From positions 1 to 64,000 of the forward strand of contig NZ_POQT01000026.1 of assembly GCF_002938435.1 (NCBI RefSeq): a DNA stretch of 64,000 nucleotides. The letters are read 5' to 3'. Positions 1 through 8,374 of the stretch are shown here, in pieces. Below the pieces are notes generated by a model. It saw only the letters and a program-made list of their open reading frames with translations, had not been told where the DNA came from and ran no database searches. Every line of letters starts with the position of its first letter. Position 1 is the stretch's first letter. The translations under genes were made by a program, and so were the position numbers. The DNA is from Blastococcus saxobsidens. GTDB taxonomy: Bacteria > Actinomycetota > Actinomycetes > Mycobacteriales > Geodermatophilaceae.

Positions 1-1
1 C

Positions 2-316
2 CTGCCGGCCCGGGACCGCACCTGCCGGCACCCCGGCTGCACCGTGCCCGCCGGCTGGGCCGACCTGGACCACGTCATCCCGCACGCCGCCGGCGGGGAG
101 ACCTCCTGCGACAACCTCTGCTGCCTGAGCCGCCGACTCACCACCGGCTCAAGACCCACGCACCGGGGTGGGTCCACACCCTCGACGACGACGGCGTGCT
201 CACCGTCCTCACGCCCTCCGGCGTCACCCGCACCAGCCGACCACCCGGCTACCGAGTGCTTCCCGAACCACCCCAACCGCCACCCGGACCCGGCCGAGGA
301 TCCGCCGCCCTTTTGA
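2..316 (+). pseudogene. DUF222/HNH endonuclease, C-terminal part, frame-disrupted
   Basis: The gene is open at the left edge. The frame starting at base 2 reads an HNH nuclease domain of the actinobacterial DUF222 (13E12-repeat) type: RDRTCRHPGC, then DLDHVIP and TSCDNLCCLSRR ending at base 136. The residues expected next in the family (HHRLKTHAPGW) appear in a different frame from base 139 and stay readable to about base 280 (GYRVLPEPPQPPPG). The first frame then resumes as DPAEDPPPF up to TGA at 314-316, a C-terminus that suits this family. Two mutually offsetting indels therefore scramble about 48 codons just after the HNH core. It could be a decaying gene or a tolerated variant; the second histidine cluster of the HNH motif is lost in the annotated frame. 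Confidence 0.65.
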
Positions 317-326
317 GGTGGACGGC

Positions 327-956
327 TCAGCGGGGGAGGACCTCGGTGAGCCAGGACATCGCTGCCGCGGCGACGAGGTGGGGGTTCTGCTTGAGCGAGT
401 GGTCGCCCGGCACCGCGTACACCGATGCGCCCGCGTGCTGCGCCAGAGCCGCGGCGACCTGCTCCGGCCGGCCGAAGGCGTCGGTCTCGCCCTGCACCAC
501 CAGCAGCGGCACCGCCACGGCCGTCAGCTCCGGCGCGCGGCTCTTCTCCGGCTTGCCCGGCGGGTGCAGCGGGAACGCCAGCGTCAGCACCCCGGCGGCG
601 CCCTGCCCGGCCGCGGTCCGGCAGGCCACCCGGGCGCCGGCGCTCCGGCCGCCCAGCACCAGCCGGCCCGGCAGCCGGTCCAGAGCCCTCAGCCGGTCCA
701 GCACCGCCTGCCAGGCCTCGTCGAGCCGAGGCGGCGCGGGGGCGATGCGCTTGCCCGCCACGCGCCACGGCTGGTCCACCCGGTGCACCAGCCAGCCCGC
801 GTCCGCCGCCTCGCCGGCCAGCGCCGCCAGGTCCGCGGACTCCGCACCACCCCCGGCGCCGTGGCCGAGCACGAGGGTGCCTGCGCGACCGTCGCCCGCG
901 CTGGTCACCCGGGCGGGGCCGTGCGGGGTGTCGACGAGGGTGGGCTCCCCGGTCAT
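327..956 (-). CDS. Alpha/beta hydrolase of the KANL3/Tex30-like (COG3571) family
   Basis: A 209-residue single-domain hydrolase with no signal peptide, so cytoplasmic. An oxyanion-side motif LVLGHGAGGG lies near residues 28-37, the nucleophile elbow is GGRSAGARV (Ser105), and the acid and histidine candidates are Asp159 (GETDAFG) and His186 (GDHSLKQ). The segment HPPGKPEKSR is typical of COG3571 proteins. Substrate unknown. The ATG at 956 overlaps the stop of the HAD gene upstream by 4 bases, so it is the last gene of a three-gene operon with DedA and the HAD hydrolase and is probably translationally coupled. Confidence 0.85.
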   Translation of the reverse strand: MTGEPTLVDTPHGPARVTSAGDGRAGTLVLGHGAGGGAESADLAALAGEAADAGWLVHRVDQPWRVAGKRIAPAPPRLDEAWQAVLDRLRALDRLPGRLVLGGRSAGARVACRTAAGQGAAGVLTLAFPLHPPGKPEKSRAPELTAVAVPLLVVQGETDAFGRPEQVAAALAQHAGASVYAVPGDHSLKQNPHLVAAAAMSWLTEVLPR

Positions 957-1621
957 CCCGGCAGCGCGAGCAGGGCGTCCACCGCGCCCGCCAGGTCCGC
1001 CGCCTGCACGTGGGGGGCGTCGAAGACGGCCGGGTACGTGCGCTCGCTGCGCGGGAACCACGCGCCGGTCAGGCCGGCCCGCTGGGCACCCAGCACGTCC
1101 CAGCCGTGCGCCGCCACGAGCGCCATCCGGTCCGGCGCCACGTCGCAGGTCCCCGCGGCCCACAGGTACGCCTCGCGGTTCGGCTTCCAGGCGCGGATCA
1201 CCTCGCTGGACAGGCTCCGCTCCACCAGCGGTGCGATCCCGCCCCGTTCCAGCCCGGCCTCCGCCACGCCGGGAGAGCCGTGCGACAGCGTCACCACCCG
1301 CACGCCGGCCTCCACCAGCCGCCGCAGCGCGGGCTCGACGTCCGGGTGCGGGGACAGCTCCCGGAACGTGTCGGCGACCGATCCCCGCGCCTCTTCCGAC
1401 AGCTCCGTCTCCTGGGCCAGCGCCGCATCGAAGGCGCCGCGGAACGAGCACCAGGACCCGACGGTGGCGGCCGCGAAACCGGTGAGCAGCGTGCGGGCGA
1501 ACACGGTGCCCAGCAGCGACCCGGGCTGCCCGGCCTCCACCAGTGCGGCCCGCACCGGGGACAGGTCCAGCAGCGTCTCGTTGACGTCGAAGGCGACGAC
1601 GTCCGGGCGGCGGCGGGTCAC
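953..1621 (-). CDS. HAD-family hydrolase, haloacid dehalogenase type II-like
   Basis: A 222-residue HAD phosphatase/dehalogenase-fold protein. Motif I is FDVNETLLD (nucleophile Asp12), motif II is in VVTLSHGSPG, motif III lysine is in RAWKPNREAY, and the C-terminal acidic motif is VAAHGWDVLGAQRAG. The NET variant of motif I and the overall length fit (S)-2-haloacid dehalogenases and related hydrolases; the substrate cannot be read from sequence. GTG start, sharing a 4-base overlap with the DedA gene upstream and another with the alpha/beta hydrolase downstream, so all three are one transcript. Confidence 0.88.
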   Translation of the reverse strand: MTRRRPDVVAFDVNETLLDLSPVRAALVEAGQPGSLLGTVFARTLLTGFAAATVGSWCSFRGAFDAALAQETELSEEARGSVADTFRELSPHPDVEPALRRLVEAGVRVVTLSHGSPGVAEAGLERGGIAPLVERSLSSEVIRAWKPNREAYLWAAGTCDVAPDRMALVAAHGWDVLGAQRAGLTGAWFPRSERTYPAVFDAPHVQAADLAGAVDALLALPG

Positions 1622-2295
1622 GCCTGGTCGCGGTGATCGGCGGGGAGGTCCGCGCCCGCCGTGGGCGGACGGTCCAGCTTCCCGCTCACCTTGCGGTAGA
1701 CCAGCCAGCTCACCGCGGCCACCACCGCGGCCACGACGACGTAGTCCAGGTACTTCAGGTTCTGCTCGATGAGGTCACCGGCCGCCACGCCGAGCCCGAT
1801 GAGCACGCTGTTCCAGATGAGGCTGCCCGCCGCGCTGAACAGCACGAACTGCCAGAAGGGCATGCGCACGACGCCCGCCGGCACCGAGATGAAGCTCCGC
1901 ACGATCGGGACCATCCGGCCGAAGAACACCGCCGAGCGCCCGTGCCGCTCGAACCAGGCGAACGTCTTGTCGACGTCCTCCGTGCTGACCAGGGGCAGCC
2001 GGTCGAGGAAGGCGTGCGAGCGGCGTGGGCCCAGCGCCCGGCCCGCGTAGTAGAAGAAGATCGCGCCCAGGATCGAGCCCAGGGTGGCGAACAGGACCAC
2101 CGGCACGATCGACAGGCGGCCCTGGTTGATCAGCACCCCGGCCAGACCCAGCACCGCCTCGCTGGGGATCGGCGGGATGACGGTCTCGGCCAGGATGCTC
2201 AGGCCCACGCCGACGGCGCCCAGTCTCTCGACCAGATCGAGCAGGAAACCGGTGATCCCACCCTCGTCGGAAGAGGCGGCGGCGAGGAGGTCCAT
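1618..2295 (-). CDS. DedA family (SNARE-associated/VTT domain) membrane protein
   Basis: A 225-residue integral membrane protein with the DedA core: ETVIPPIPSEAVLGLAG near the N-terminus, a central GRMVPIVRSFISVPAGVVRM motif and several hydrophobic segments. DedA proteins are thought to flip lipids such as undecaprenyl phosphate or phosphatidylethanolamine, and help membrane homeostasis. It is the first gene of a three-gene operon. No Shine-Dalgarno sequence precedes the ATG; instead a TACCGT hexamer (complement of 2302-2307) sits 6 bases upstream, the layout of a leaderless transcript. Confidence 0.9.
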   Translation of the reverse strand: MDLLAAASSDEGGITGFLLDLVERLGAVGVGLSILAETVIPPIPSEAVLGLAGVLINQGRLSIVPVVLFATLGSILGAIFFYYAGRALGPRRSHAFLDRLPLVSTEDVDKTFAWFERHGRSAVFFGRMVPIVRSFISVPAGVVRMPFWQFVLFSAAGSLIWNSVLIGLGVAAGDLIEQNLKYLDYVVVAAVVAAVSWLVYRKVSGKLDRPPTAGADLPADHRDQA

Positions 2296-2366
2296 GGCCC
2301 CACGGTATCGGCGGCCCGCCGGCGCCGCCGCGACGCCGCGTGGGCACGGCGCTAGCGTCGGCAGGT

Positions 2367-3665
2367 ATGCGCCAGCGTTTCACCGCCCGGGCCGTCGTGA
2401 TCGGCGACCGCGCGGGAACCGTCGTCCCCGAAGCGGTGGTGGACGTCGCCGACGGCCTCATCACCTGGACCGGCCCGGCCGCCGAGGCGCCGCCGGTGGG
2501 AGACGCGCAGGTCACCGACCTGCCCGGCGTCCTGACCCCCGGCCTGGTCAACGCCCACTCGCACGCCGCCATGGTGCTGTTCCGCGGTCAGGGGGAGGGG
2601 CTGCCGCTGGACCGCTGGCTGCAGGAGGTGATGTGGCCGCGCGAGGCACGACTCACCCCTGAGGACGTCGAGGTCGCCATGACCGCGGCCTCGGCGGAGA
2701 TGCTCGCGAACGGCATCACCACCAGCGTCGAGATGTACTTCCACCCCGAGCGGATCGCCGCCGCCGTCGCCATCACCGGTGCCCGTGCGGTCATCGCCAC
2801 CCCGCTGCTGCCGCTCCCCGGCATGCCGCCCATGGCCGAGCAGCTCGCCGCCGCCGTCGCCCTGGCCCGCACCGCACCGGACGACGGCACCGTCGAGTAC
2901 GGCATCGGCCCGCACGCGGCCTACACCGTCCCGCTGCCCGTCCTCGCCGACGCCGCCCGGGCCGCCCGCGAGCACGGCCTGCTCCTGCACCTGCACGTCG
3001 CGGAGACCGCCACCGAGGGGCAGGACCTGCTGGCTGCGCACGGCCTGTCCGTCCCGGCGCTGCTGGCCGCCTACGACGTGCTCGGCGGCCGGGTGCTCGC
3101 GGCGCACTGCGTGCACATGGACGACGCCGACCTCGAGCTCTGGCAGGAGTACGACGTCGCCGTCGCCCACTGCCCGGCCAGCAACGCCAAGCTCGCCAGT
3201 GGCGTCGCGCCGCTGCGCCCCATGCTCGACCGGGGCATCCGCGTGGGCCTGGGCACCGACGGCCCGGCGTCCAACGACTCCCTGGACCTCTTCGCCGACC
3301 TCCGCCTCGCCGCCGGCCTGGCGCGGTTGCGCGAGCGCTCGGCCACCGCCCTCACCGCGGCGGAGGCGTTCTGGCTGGCCACCGGCGGGGCGGCCGACGC
3401 GATCGGCCGGCCCGACCTCGGCCGGCTCGAGGCCGGACGGCGGGCGGACCTGGTGCACATCGACACCCGCGACCTGGTCTTCGAGCCGGTGGGCGACGCC
3501 GCCGACGTCCTTGCCCACCTGGTGTGGTCCGGCGCGGGCCGGCACGTGCGCGACGTCTGGGTCGGTGGCCGCCCCGTCGTGCGGGACGGCACCTCGACCA
3601 CGGTCGACGTCGAGGCCCTCCGGAGCGACGTCGCCGCCCGCGCCGCGCGCCTCGCCGCCGGCTGA
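2367..3665 (+). CDS. Amidohydrolase, MTA/SAH (5'-deoxyadenosine) deaminase-like
   Basis: A 432-residue metal-dependent amidohydrolase of the TrzN/AtzB/SsnA/MTA-SAH deaminase group. The metal ligands are visible: His64 and His66 in NAHSHAAM, His210 in LLHLHVAET with Glu213, His247 in AAHCVHMDD, and Asp298 in GLGTDGPASNDSLDLF. This set matches deaminases of adenosine derivatives (5'-methylthioadenosine, S-adenosylhomocysteine, 5'-deoxyadenosine). The ATG at 2367 is chosen because TAGCGT (2353-2358) lies 8 bases upstream, a leaderless arrangement shared with several genes here; an in-frame GTG-like extension to 2340 is less likely. The radical SAM gene downstream makes a 5'-deoxyadenosine-recycling role plausible but unproved. 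Confidence 0.88.
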   Translation: MRQRFTARAVVIGDRAGTVVPEAVVDVADGLITWTGPAAEAPPVGDAQVTDLPGVLTPGLVNAHSHAAMVLFRGQGEGLPLDRWLQEVMWPREARLTPEDVEVAMTAASAEMLANGITTSVEMYFHPERIAAAVAITGARAVIATPLLPLPGMPPMAEQLAAAVALARTAPDDGTVEYGIGPHAAYTVPLPVLADAARAAREHGLLLHLHVAETATEGQDLLAAHGLSVPALLAAYDVLGGRVLAAHCVHMDDADLELWQEYDVAVAHCPASNAKLASGVAPLRPMLDRGIRVGLGTDGPASNDSLDLFADLRLAAGLARLRERSATALTAAEAFWLATGGAADAIGRPDLGRLEAGRRADLVHIDTRDLVFEPVGDAADVLAHLVWSGAGRHVRDVWVGGRPVVRDGTSTTVDVEALRSDVAARAARLAAG

Positions 3666-3667
3666 GC

Positions 3668-3756
3668 TCAGCCGGCCGCGGCCTGCAGGGCGTCGTCGGT
3701 CCAGGGGTAGAGCCGGTCGGCGAGCACGACGGTCACCCCGGCAGCGGGCAGCGCGC
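3668..3756 (-). pseudogene. Orphan C-terminal coding remnant
   Basis: Between the amidohydrolase and the radical SAM gene the minus strand reads about 29 codons ending GVTVVLADRLYPWTDDALQ-AAAG with TGA at 3668-3670. Codon third positions are nearly all G or C and the composition looks protein-like, yet there is no matching upstream body, because the radical SAM gene occupies that place. It looks like the tail of a lost gene. I do not recognise the family. Confidence 0.3.
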
Positions 3757-3783
3757 CATCCGGTCGTGGGCGACACTGGCGGC

Positions 3784-5196
3784 ATGCTTCCGGTGCCGGG
3801 ACGTCTTCGCAGGAGCTTGCGGCGCCTTGCCGACCGCACCCGACCGGTGCACCCGGAGACCGCCCGCGCGCTCGCCGAGCGGTGGGCCGCCCTGCCCGAG
3901 CACGTCCGGACCCCTGCCCAGACGCTCGGCCGGCACGCCGTCGGCTGCGAGGGCACCCACGGTGTCTTCCCGAAGTGCAATCTCACCTGCACGCCGTGCT
4001 ACCACTCGGCCGATGCCAACAAGGTGCGCGTCGACGGCGCGCACACGGTGCGCGAGGTCGGCCGCCAGATGGCCTACCTGCGCGAGCGCCGCGGCCCCTA
4101 CGCGCACGCCCAGCTCATCGGCGGGGAGGTCAGCCTGCTGGCCCCCGACGACCACGCCGCCGCCCTGCAGGTGATGCGCGACGCCGGGCGGTCACCGATG
4201 TCGATGACCCACGGCGACTTCGACCCCGACTACCTCCGCGCACTGGTCACCGGCCCCGACGGAGCCCTGCGCTTCGACCGGGTCAGCTTCGCCGCGCACG
4301 TCGACTCCCTCATGCGGGGCCGCCGGGGCGCGGTCCGCCCCCGCAGCGAGGCCGAGCTGAACCCCTTCCGTGCGCGGTTCGTGCAGATGTTCCGCGACCT
4401 GCGCGCCGAGACCGGGCTGCGCTTCTACCTGGCCCACAACATGACGGTGACGCCCGCCAACGTCGGGCAGGTGGCCGAGACCGTGCGCGAGGTGGTCGGC
4501 ATGGGCTACTCGATGATGAGCTTCCAGCCGGCCGCCCACATCGGTGACGAGCGGCGGTGGAAGGAGTCCTACACCGCGGTCGATGCCGACGCCGTGTGGG
4601 CCGAGCTGGAGAAGGGCCTGGGCCAGCGGATCGCCCACGAGGGCGTCGAGTTCGGCGATCCGCGTTGCAACCGGCTGGCCTTCGGCTTCCTGGCCGGCGG
4701 ACGCTGGACGCCGTTCGTCGACCCCGACTCCGCCGCCGACCGTGCCGCCCGCGACCGCTTCTTCGCCCACTGGGGCGGGCTGGCCTTCAGCGCTACCCCG
4801 CCGGTGCTCCTGCTGCTCAAGGTCGCCCGCGTCCTGCGGCACCACCCCGGCGACGCTGTGGTGGCCGTCCGCTGGGCCGCCCGGCTGGTGCGCCGGGCCG
4901 GCGGAGTGCGCCACCTGGTGCGGGCCGGACGGGCCGGCACGCTGGGGCTGATGACGTTCGAGGTGCACAGCTTCATGGACGCCGCCGACGTGGGGCCCGC
5001 GTGGGAGCTGATGCAGCAGGGCGTCGAGGCCGACGACCCGCGGATCAGGGCCACGCAGGAGCGGCTGGCGGCCTGCACCTACTCGATGGCCCACCCGGAG
5101 ACCGGGCAGCTCGTCCCGGCCTGCGCCCAGCACTCGGTGCTCGATCCGGCCGAGAACGCCGGACTGCGCCGGCTGCTCCCGCTCACGCCGGTCTGA
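3784..5196 (+). CDS. Radical SAM domain protein of unknown function
   Basis: A 470-residue protein. The SAM [4Fe-4S] cluster motif is KCNLTCTPCYH, i.e. C-x3-C-x2-C with Cys65, Cys69 and Cys72. The following stretch (QLIGGEVSLL, then SFAAHVDSL) fits a partial TIM barrel. The C-terminal half is long, with a hydrophobic LLLLKVARVL patch and a cysteine pair (ACTYSM, VPACAQHS) that could be part of an auxiliary cluster or SPASM-like tail; this is inference. ATG at 3784 has GACACT 6 bases upstream and no Shine-Dalgarno sequence. The substrate is not apparent and no precursor peptide is adjacent. The amidohydrolase just upstream may process its 5'-deoxyadenosine by-product. Confidence 0.85.
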   Translation: MLPVPGRLRRSLRRLADRTRPVHPETARALAERWAALPEHVRTPAQTLGRHAVGCEGTHGVFPKCNLTCTPCYHSADANKVRVDGAHTVREVGRQMAYLRERRGPYAHAQLIGGEVSLLAPDDHAAALQVMRDAGRSPMSMTHGDFDPDYLRALVTGPDGALRFDRVSFAAHVDSLMRGRRGAVRPRSEAELNPFRARFVQMFRDLRAETGLRFYLAHNMTVTPANVGQVAETVREVVGMGYSMMSFQPAAHIGDERRWKESYTAVDADAVWAELEKGLGQRIAHEGVEFGDPRCNRLAFGFLAGGRWTPFVDPDSAADRAARDRFFAHWGGLAFSATPPVLLLLKVARVLRHHPGDAVVAVRWAARLVRRAGGVRHLVRAGRAGTLGLMTFEVHSFMDAADVGPAWELMQQGVEADDPRIRATQERLAACTYSMAHPETGQLVPACAQHSVLDPAENAGLRRLLPLTPV

Positions 5197-5205
5197 CCGC
5201 GGCGG

Positions 5206-5559
5206 TCAGCCGGGCGGTGCGTCGCGCCCTTCCTCCCGCGCCGGCGGCGCGGTGGCCTCGACGGCGGTGAGCTCCTCGAGGATCTCGTAGGTGTGCTCGA
5301 CGCCGGCCGGCACGACCCACGAGTCGCCGGGTCCGAGGTCGAGCGTGTCGTCGCCGGCCACCAGCCGGGCCCGCCCGGACACGACGTAGCCGACGGTCTC
5401 GTACTCGCGTGCGGCCTGCGGCTTGCCACTGCTGGTCGGCTGGCCGGACCACAGCCGCATGGCCACCCGCGAACCGGAGGCCAGGTACCGCTGGCCCATC
5501 TCGCCGGTGCTCGCCGCGGTCACCGTGATCTTGTCGACGCCTGTCGTCTGCTCGCTCAC
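5206..5559 (-). CDS. Small cupin-domain protein
   Basis: A 117-residue single-domain cupin: the first motif region is YETVGYVVSGRARLVAGDD and the second is LGPGDSWVVPAGVEHTYEIL, which retains the conserved PxGxxH element. Only one clear metal-ligand histidine is visible, so enzyme activity is uncertain; small cupins of this type often bind or sequester small molecules or act as stress proteins. It is convergent with the radical SAM gene (10-base gap) and lies just downstream of the ABC transporter operon on the same strand, 11 bases from the ATPase gene start side, but is more likely independent. Confidence 0.8.
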   Translation of the reverse strand: MSEQTTGVDKITVTAASTGEMGQRYLASGSRVAMRLWSGQPTSSGKPQAAREYETVGYVVSGRARLVAGDDTLDLGPGDSWVVPAGVEHTYEILEELTAVEATAPPAREEGRDAPPG

Positions 5560-5569
5560 GGCAGGGCCC

Positions 5570-6694
5570 CTACCCCGACCGGTCGCGGCGCATGCCGGAG
5601 GCGCCGGCGGGCGGGCGCGCGGGCTCGCCCGCCGCGCCCTCCACCGGCACCACCCAGCGGGCCTCGACCGGCAGGCGCAGCCCTACGGGACGCCCGGTCG
5701 GCGCGTCGGAACCGGGCTCGAGCTCCGCCTCCACCGTGGCCTCCCCGCCCGCACCGACGACCTCGACGGTCACCAGCGCGCGCAGCCCCCGGCGTCGCGC
5801 GCGCACGACGGTGCCGACGACGTCGGCGGCCGGGTCGGCGGAGCCGGTGACGCGCACCGCCTCGTGCCGCACGACGAGCACCGCCGGGCCGTCCGGCACC
5901 TGCTCGGGGAGGTCCAGCGCGCCCAGCGGGGACTCGTGCCGCCCGTCGCGGACCACGCCGCGGACCTCCGTGCGCCCGCCCAGCAGCCGGCTGACCACCA
6001 GCGACGCCGGCCGGGCGTACAGCGAGCGCATCTGCCCCTGCTGCCGCAGCCGGCCTGCGTCGAGCACGGCCACGGTGTCGGCGAGGGCGTCGGCCTCGGC
6101 GTGGTCGTGGGTGACCAGCAGGATCGTCGGGTCCAGCCGCATGCGCAGATCGGCCAGCAGCTGGTGCATCTCCTCGCGCAGCGCCGCGTCCAGGGCGCTG
6201 AACGCCTCGTCCAGCAGCAGGACGCGCGGCTCGGCGGCCAGGGCCCGCGCCAGCGCGACCCGCTGCTCCTGCCCGCCCGACAGCGCCCGCACCGGTCGCC
6301 CGCCGTAGCCGCCGAGCTGGACCAGCTCGAGGAAGTCCTCCGCCCGCTGTCGCGCGACCTTCCGCGGTACGCCGCGCACCCGGTCGGCGAAGGCCACGTT
6401 GTCCCGGACGGTCAGGTGCGGGAACAGCAGCGGCCGCTGGAAGACCATGGCCATGCCGCGCCGCTCGGGGACCACCCCCGCCAGGTCGACGCCGTCGACC
6501 CGGACCGTGCCGGCAGTCGGCTCGTCGAGGCCGGCGGTGAGGCGCAGCACCGTGCTCTTGCCCGAGCCCGAGGGGCCCAGGACGGCGACGCACGAGCCGG
6601 CGGGCACGTCGAGGCTGAAGTCGTCCAGCGCGGGCGGCTGCCCGGCGTGGTGCACCCGGGTGAGCCCGGTCAGCTGCAGCGAACCCCCGGTCAT
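5570..6694 (-). CDS. ABC transporter ATP-binding protein (YnjD-like)
   Basis: A 374-residue importer ATPase. Walker A is GPSGSGKST (residues 40-48), the signature is [15 protein letters not shown] (138 onward), and Walker B is [11 protein letters not shown] (159-169), followed by the H-loop LLVTHDH. The C-terminal 130 residues form a MOP/TOBE-like regulatory or binding domain seen in molybdate, iron and polyamine-type ATPases. It is the last gene of a four-gene unit (binding protein, two permeases, ATPase), with an ATGA overlap with the second permease. The binding protein places the system in the YnjBCD group (substrate not established in E. coli). Confidence 0.9.
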   Translation of the reverse strand: MTGGSLQLTGLTRVHHAGQPPALDDFSLDVPAGSCVAVLGPSGSGKSTVLRLTAGLDEPTAGTVRVDGVDLAGVVPERRGMAMVFQRPLLFPHLTVRDNVAFADRVRGVPRKVARQRAEDFLELVQLGGYGGRPVRALSGGQEQRVALARALAAEPRVLLLDEAFSALDAALREEMHQLLADLRMRLDPTILLVTHDHAEADALADTVAVLDAGRLRQQGQMRSLYARPASLVVSRLLGGRTEVRGVVRDGRHESPLGALDLPEQVPDGPAVLVVRHEAVRVTGSADPAADVVGTVVRARRRGLRALVTVEVVGAGGEATVEAELEPGSDAPTGRPVGLRLPVEARWVVPVEGAAGEPARPPAGASGMRRDRSG

Positions 6695-7479
6695 CGGCGT
6701 CCCCTCCGTCCCAGCAGGGTGACGACCGCCAGCAGGGCCACCGGCGGCAGCACGGAGGTGAGCGAGAGGACCGCCACCTGGGAGTCGTTGCCGGTGGCCG
6801 ACGCGGCGGAGGCCAGCACCAGCGGCAGCGTCGTGAGCCGGCCGCCCCCGATCAGCAGGGTGACGACGTAGTCGCTCCAGCCGACGAGGAAGGCGAGGAA
6901 CGCCGCCCCCGCCAGCGCCGGCGCCAGCAGCGGCAGCTGCACCGAGCGCACGGTCCGCCAGCGGGAGGCGCCCAGGAGGCGGGCCTCCTCCTCGAAGCCG
7001 CGGTCGTGCGCCGCGTAGGCGGCCCGCATGGTGATCGTCGTGTAGGGCAGCGCCGCCACGACCAGCAGGACGACGACGCCGAGCACGGCGGGCACGCGCA
7101 GCCGCAGCAGCAGCACGTCCAGCCCCAGCGCGACGGCGAAGGGCGGCAGGACCAGCGGCGACATCAGGACCGCCAGCACCGCGGTGGACCCGGGCACCTG
7201 GCGCGAGGCGAGTGCCCGGCCGGCCATGGCCCCGAGGGGGGTGGCCAGCACTGCGACGACGGCCCCGAGCAGCGTCGAGCGCAGGAGCGCCGCCCCGGCG
7301 CCCGAGGCGGCGGCCTCGGTCAGCCCCCGCACCCCCCATTCCTGCGGGAGCAGCGCCGGGAAGCTCCAGCGGTCGGCGAAGGCCCAGAGCAGCAGCGGGA
7401 CGACGGGCAGCACCAGCCACAGCCCGAGCAGCCCGCGTCCCACGCGGGAGGCGGCCGGCACCGCGGGCGCGGCGCTCAC
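6691..7479 (-). CDS. ABC transporter permease (YnjC-like, C-terminal-half equivalent)
   Basis: A 262-residue permease with about six transmembrane helices and the EAA-loop motif [22 protein letters not shown], which contacts the ATPase. GTG start at 7479 overlaps the stop of the first permease by 4 bases (GTGA), and its own stop overlaps the ATPase start by 4 bases. In E. coli YnjC the two permease halves are one polypeptide of roughly 510 residues; here they are two proteins that would form a heterodimer. Confidence 0.88.
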   Translation of the reverse strand: MSAAPAVPAASRVGRGLLGLWLVLPVVPLLLWAFADRWSFPALLPQEWGVRGLTEAAASGAGAALLRSTLLGAVVAVLATPLGAMAGRALASRQVPGSTAVLAVLMSPLVLPPFAVALGLDVLLLRLRVPAVLGVVVLLVVAALPYTTITMRAAYAAHDRGFEEEARLLGASRWRTVRSVQLPLLAPALAGAAFLAFLVGWSDYVVTLLIGGGRLTTLPLVLASAASATGNDSQVAVLSLTSVLPPVALLAVVTLLGRRGRR

Positions 7480-8363
7480 CGCTCGGCCGCCAGCCCGCGC
7501 AGCGCCCGCAGCGCGAGCAGGACGACGACCAGCGCGAGCAGCGCCGTCGTCACGGCGACCGCGGCCGCCTGCGGGCGGGCGGTGAGGTCGATGGAGGTGA
7601 ACAGCCGGAAGGCGAGGACTGCCAGCGGTTCGGGATGGGCGCGGCCGAGCAGCGCGGCAACCTCGTAGGAGCCCAGCACGTAGACGAAGCTGATCGCCGC
7701 GGTGGCACCGAGCGCGGGCGCGGCCAACGGCAGCGTGACGTACCGCAGCCGGGCCCAGCGGCCGGCGCCGAGCAGCGCGGCGGTCTCGCCGTAGGACGCC
7801 GCCCGCGAGGACAGCACGCCGGCCACCACCAGCGCGATGAAGGCCGACTCCTTCCACGCGTACTCCGCCACCACGGCGAGCCACAGCCGTCCGCCGACCA
7901 GCGGCGGCCACGAGGAGGGGTCGACCCCGAGCAGCCGGGACAGGAAGCCGGCGTCGGCCAGCAGCAGGCCCATCGCCGCCGCGCCGACCAGGTGGGGGAT
8001 GGGGATGGTGAGCGCGGCGAGCGTGCCGAGGAGGCGGCTGCGCCGGACGGCGGCGGTGACGGCCAGTGCAAGGCACAGCCCCACGAGCGTCGCGACGGCG
8101 GTGGCCGCCGCGGCGATCCCCAGCGAGACGCGCAGCGAGGTGCCCAGGTCGGTGGCGACGGCCCGGTAGGCGTCGAGGGAGAACGCCGGTTCCCCCACCA
8201 GCGGGGCCAGCCCGACGCTCAGCAGCAGGGCCGAGGTGAGCCCGGCGCCCACGACCGCCACGACCGGCACCACGGCGGGCAGCACCAGCAGGAGGGCGCG
8301 GGTGCGCGGCCGGGCCCGGCGCCGGGGGGCCTCGGGCGGCGCCGGGCGCTTCGTCGTCGTCAC
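7476..8363 (-). CDS. ABC transporter permease (YnjC-like, N-terminal-half equivalent)
   Basis: A 295-residue membrane permease with a basic N-terminus (TTTKRP, RRRARPRTR), about six helices and the EAA loop GETAALLGAGRWARLRYVTL. GTG start at 8363, 11 bases after the binding-protein stop; overlaps the second permease gene by 4 bases. It pairs with that second permease to form the channel of the importer. The first transmembrane helix follows directly on the basic leader, so the N-terminus should face the cytoplasm. Confidence 0.87.
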   Translation of the reverse strand: MTTTKRPAPPEAPRRRARPRTRALLLVLPAVVPVVAVVGAGLTSALLLSVGLAPLVGEPAFSLDAYRAVATDLGTSLRVSLGIAAAATAVATLVGLCLALAVTAAVRRSRLLGTLAALTIPIPHLVGAAAMGLLLADAGFLSRLLGVDPSSWPPLVGGRLWLAVVAEYAWKESAFIALVVAGVLSSRAASYGETAALLGAGRWARLRYVTLPLAAPALGATAAISFVYVLGSYEVAALLGRAHPEPLAVLAFRLFTSIDLTARPQAAAVAVTTALLALVVVLLALRALRGLAAER

Positions 8364-8374
8364 CGCGGGGCGCG

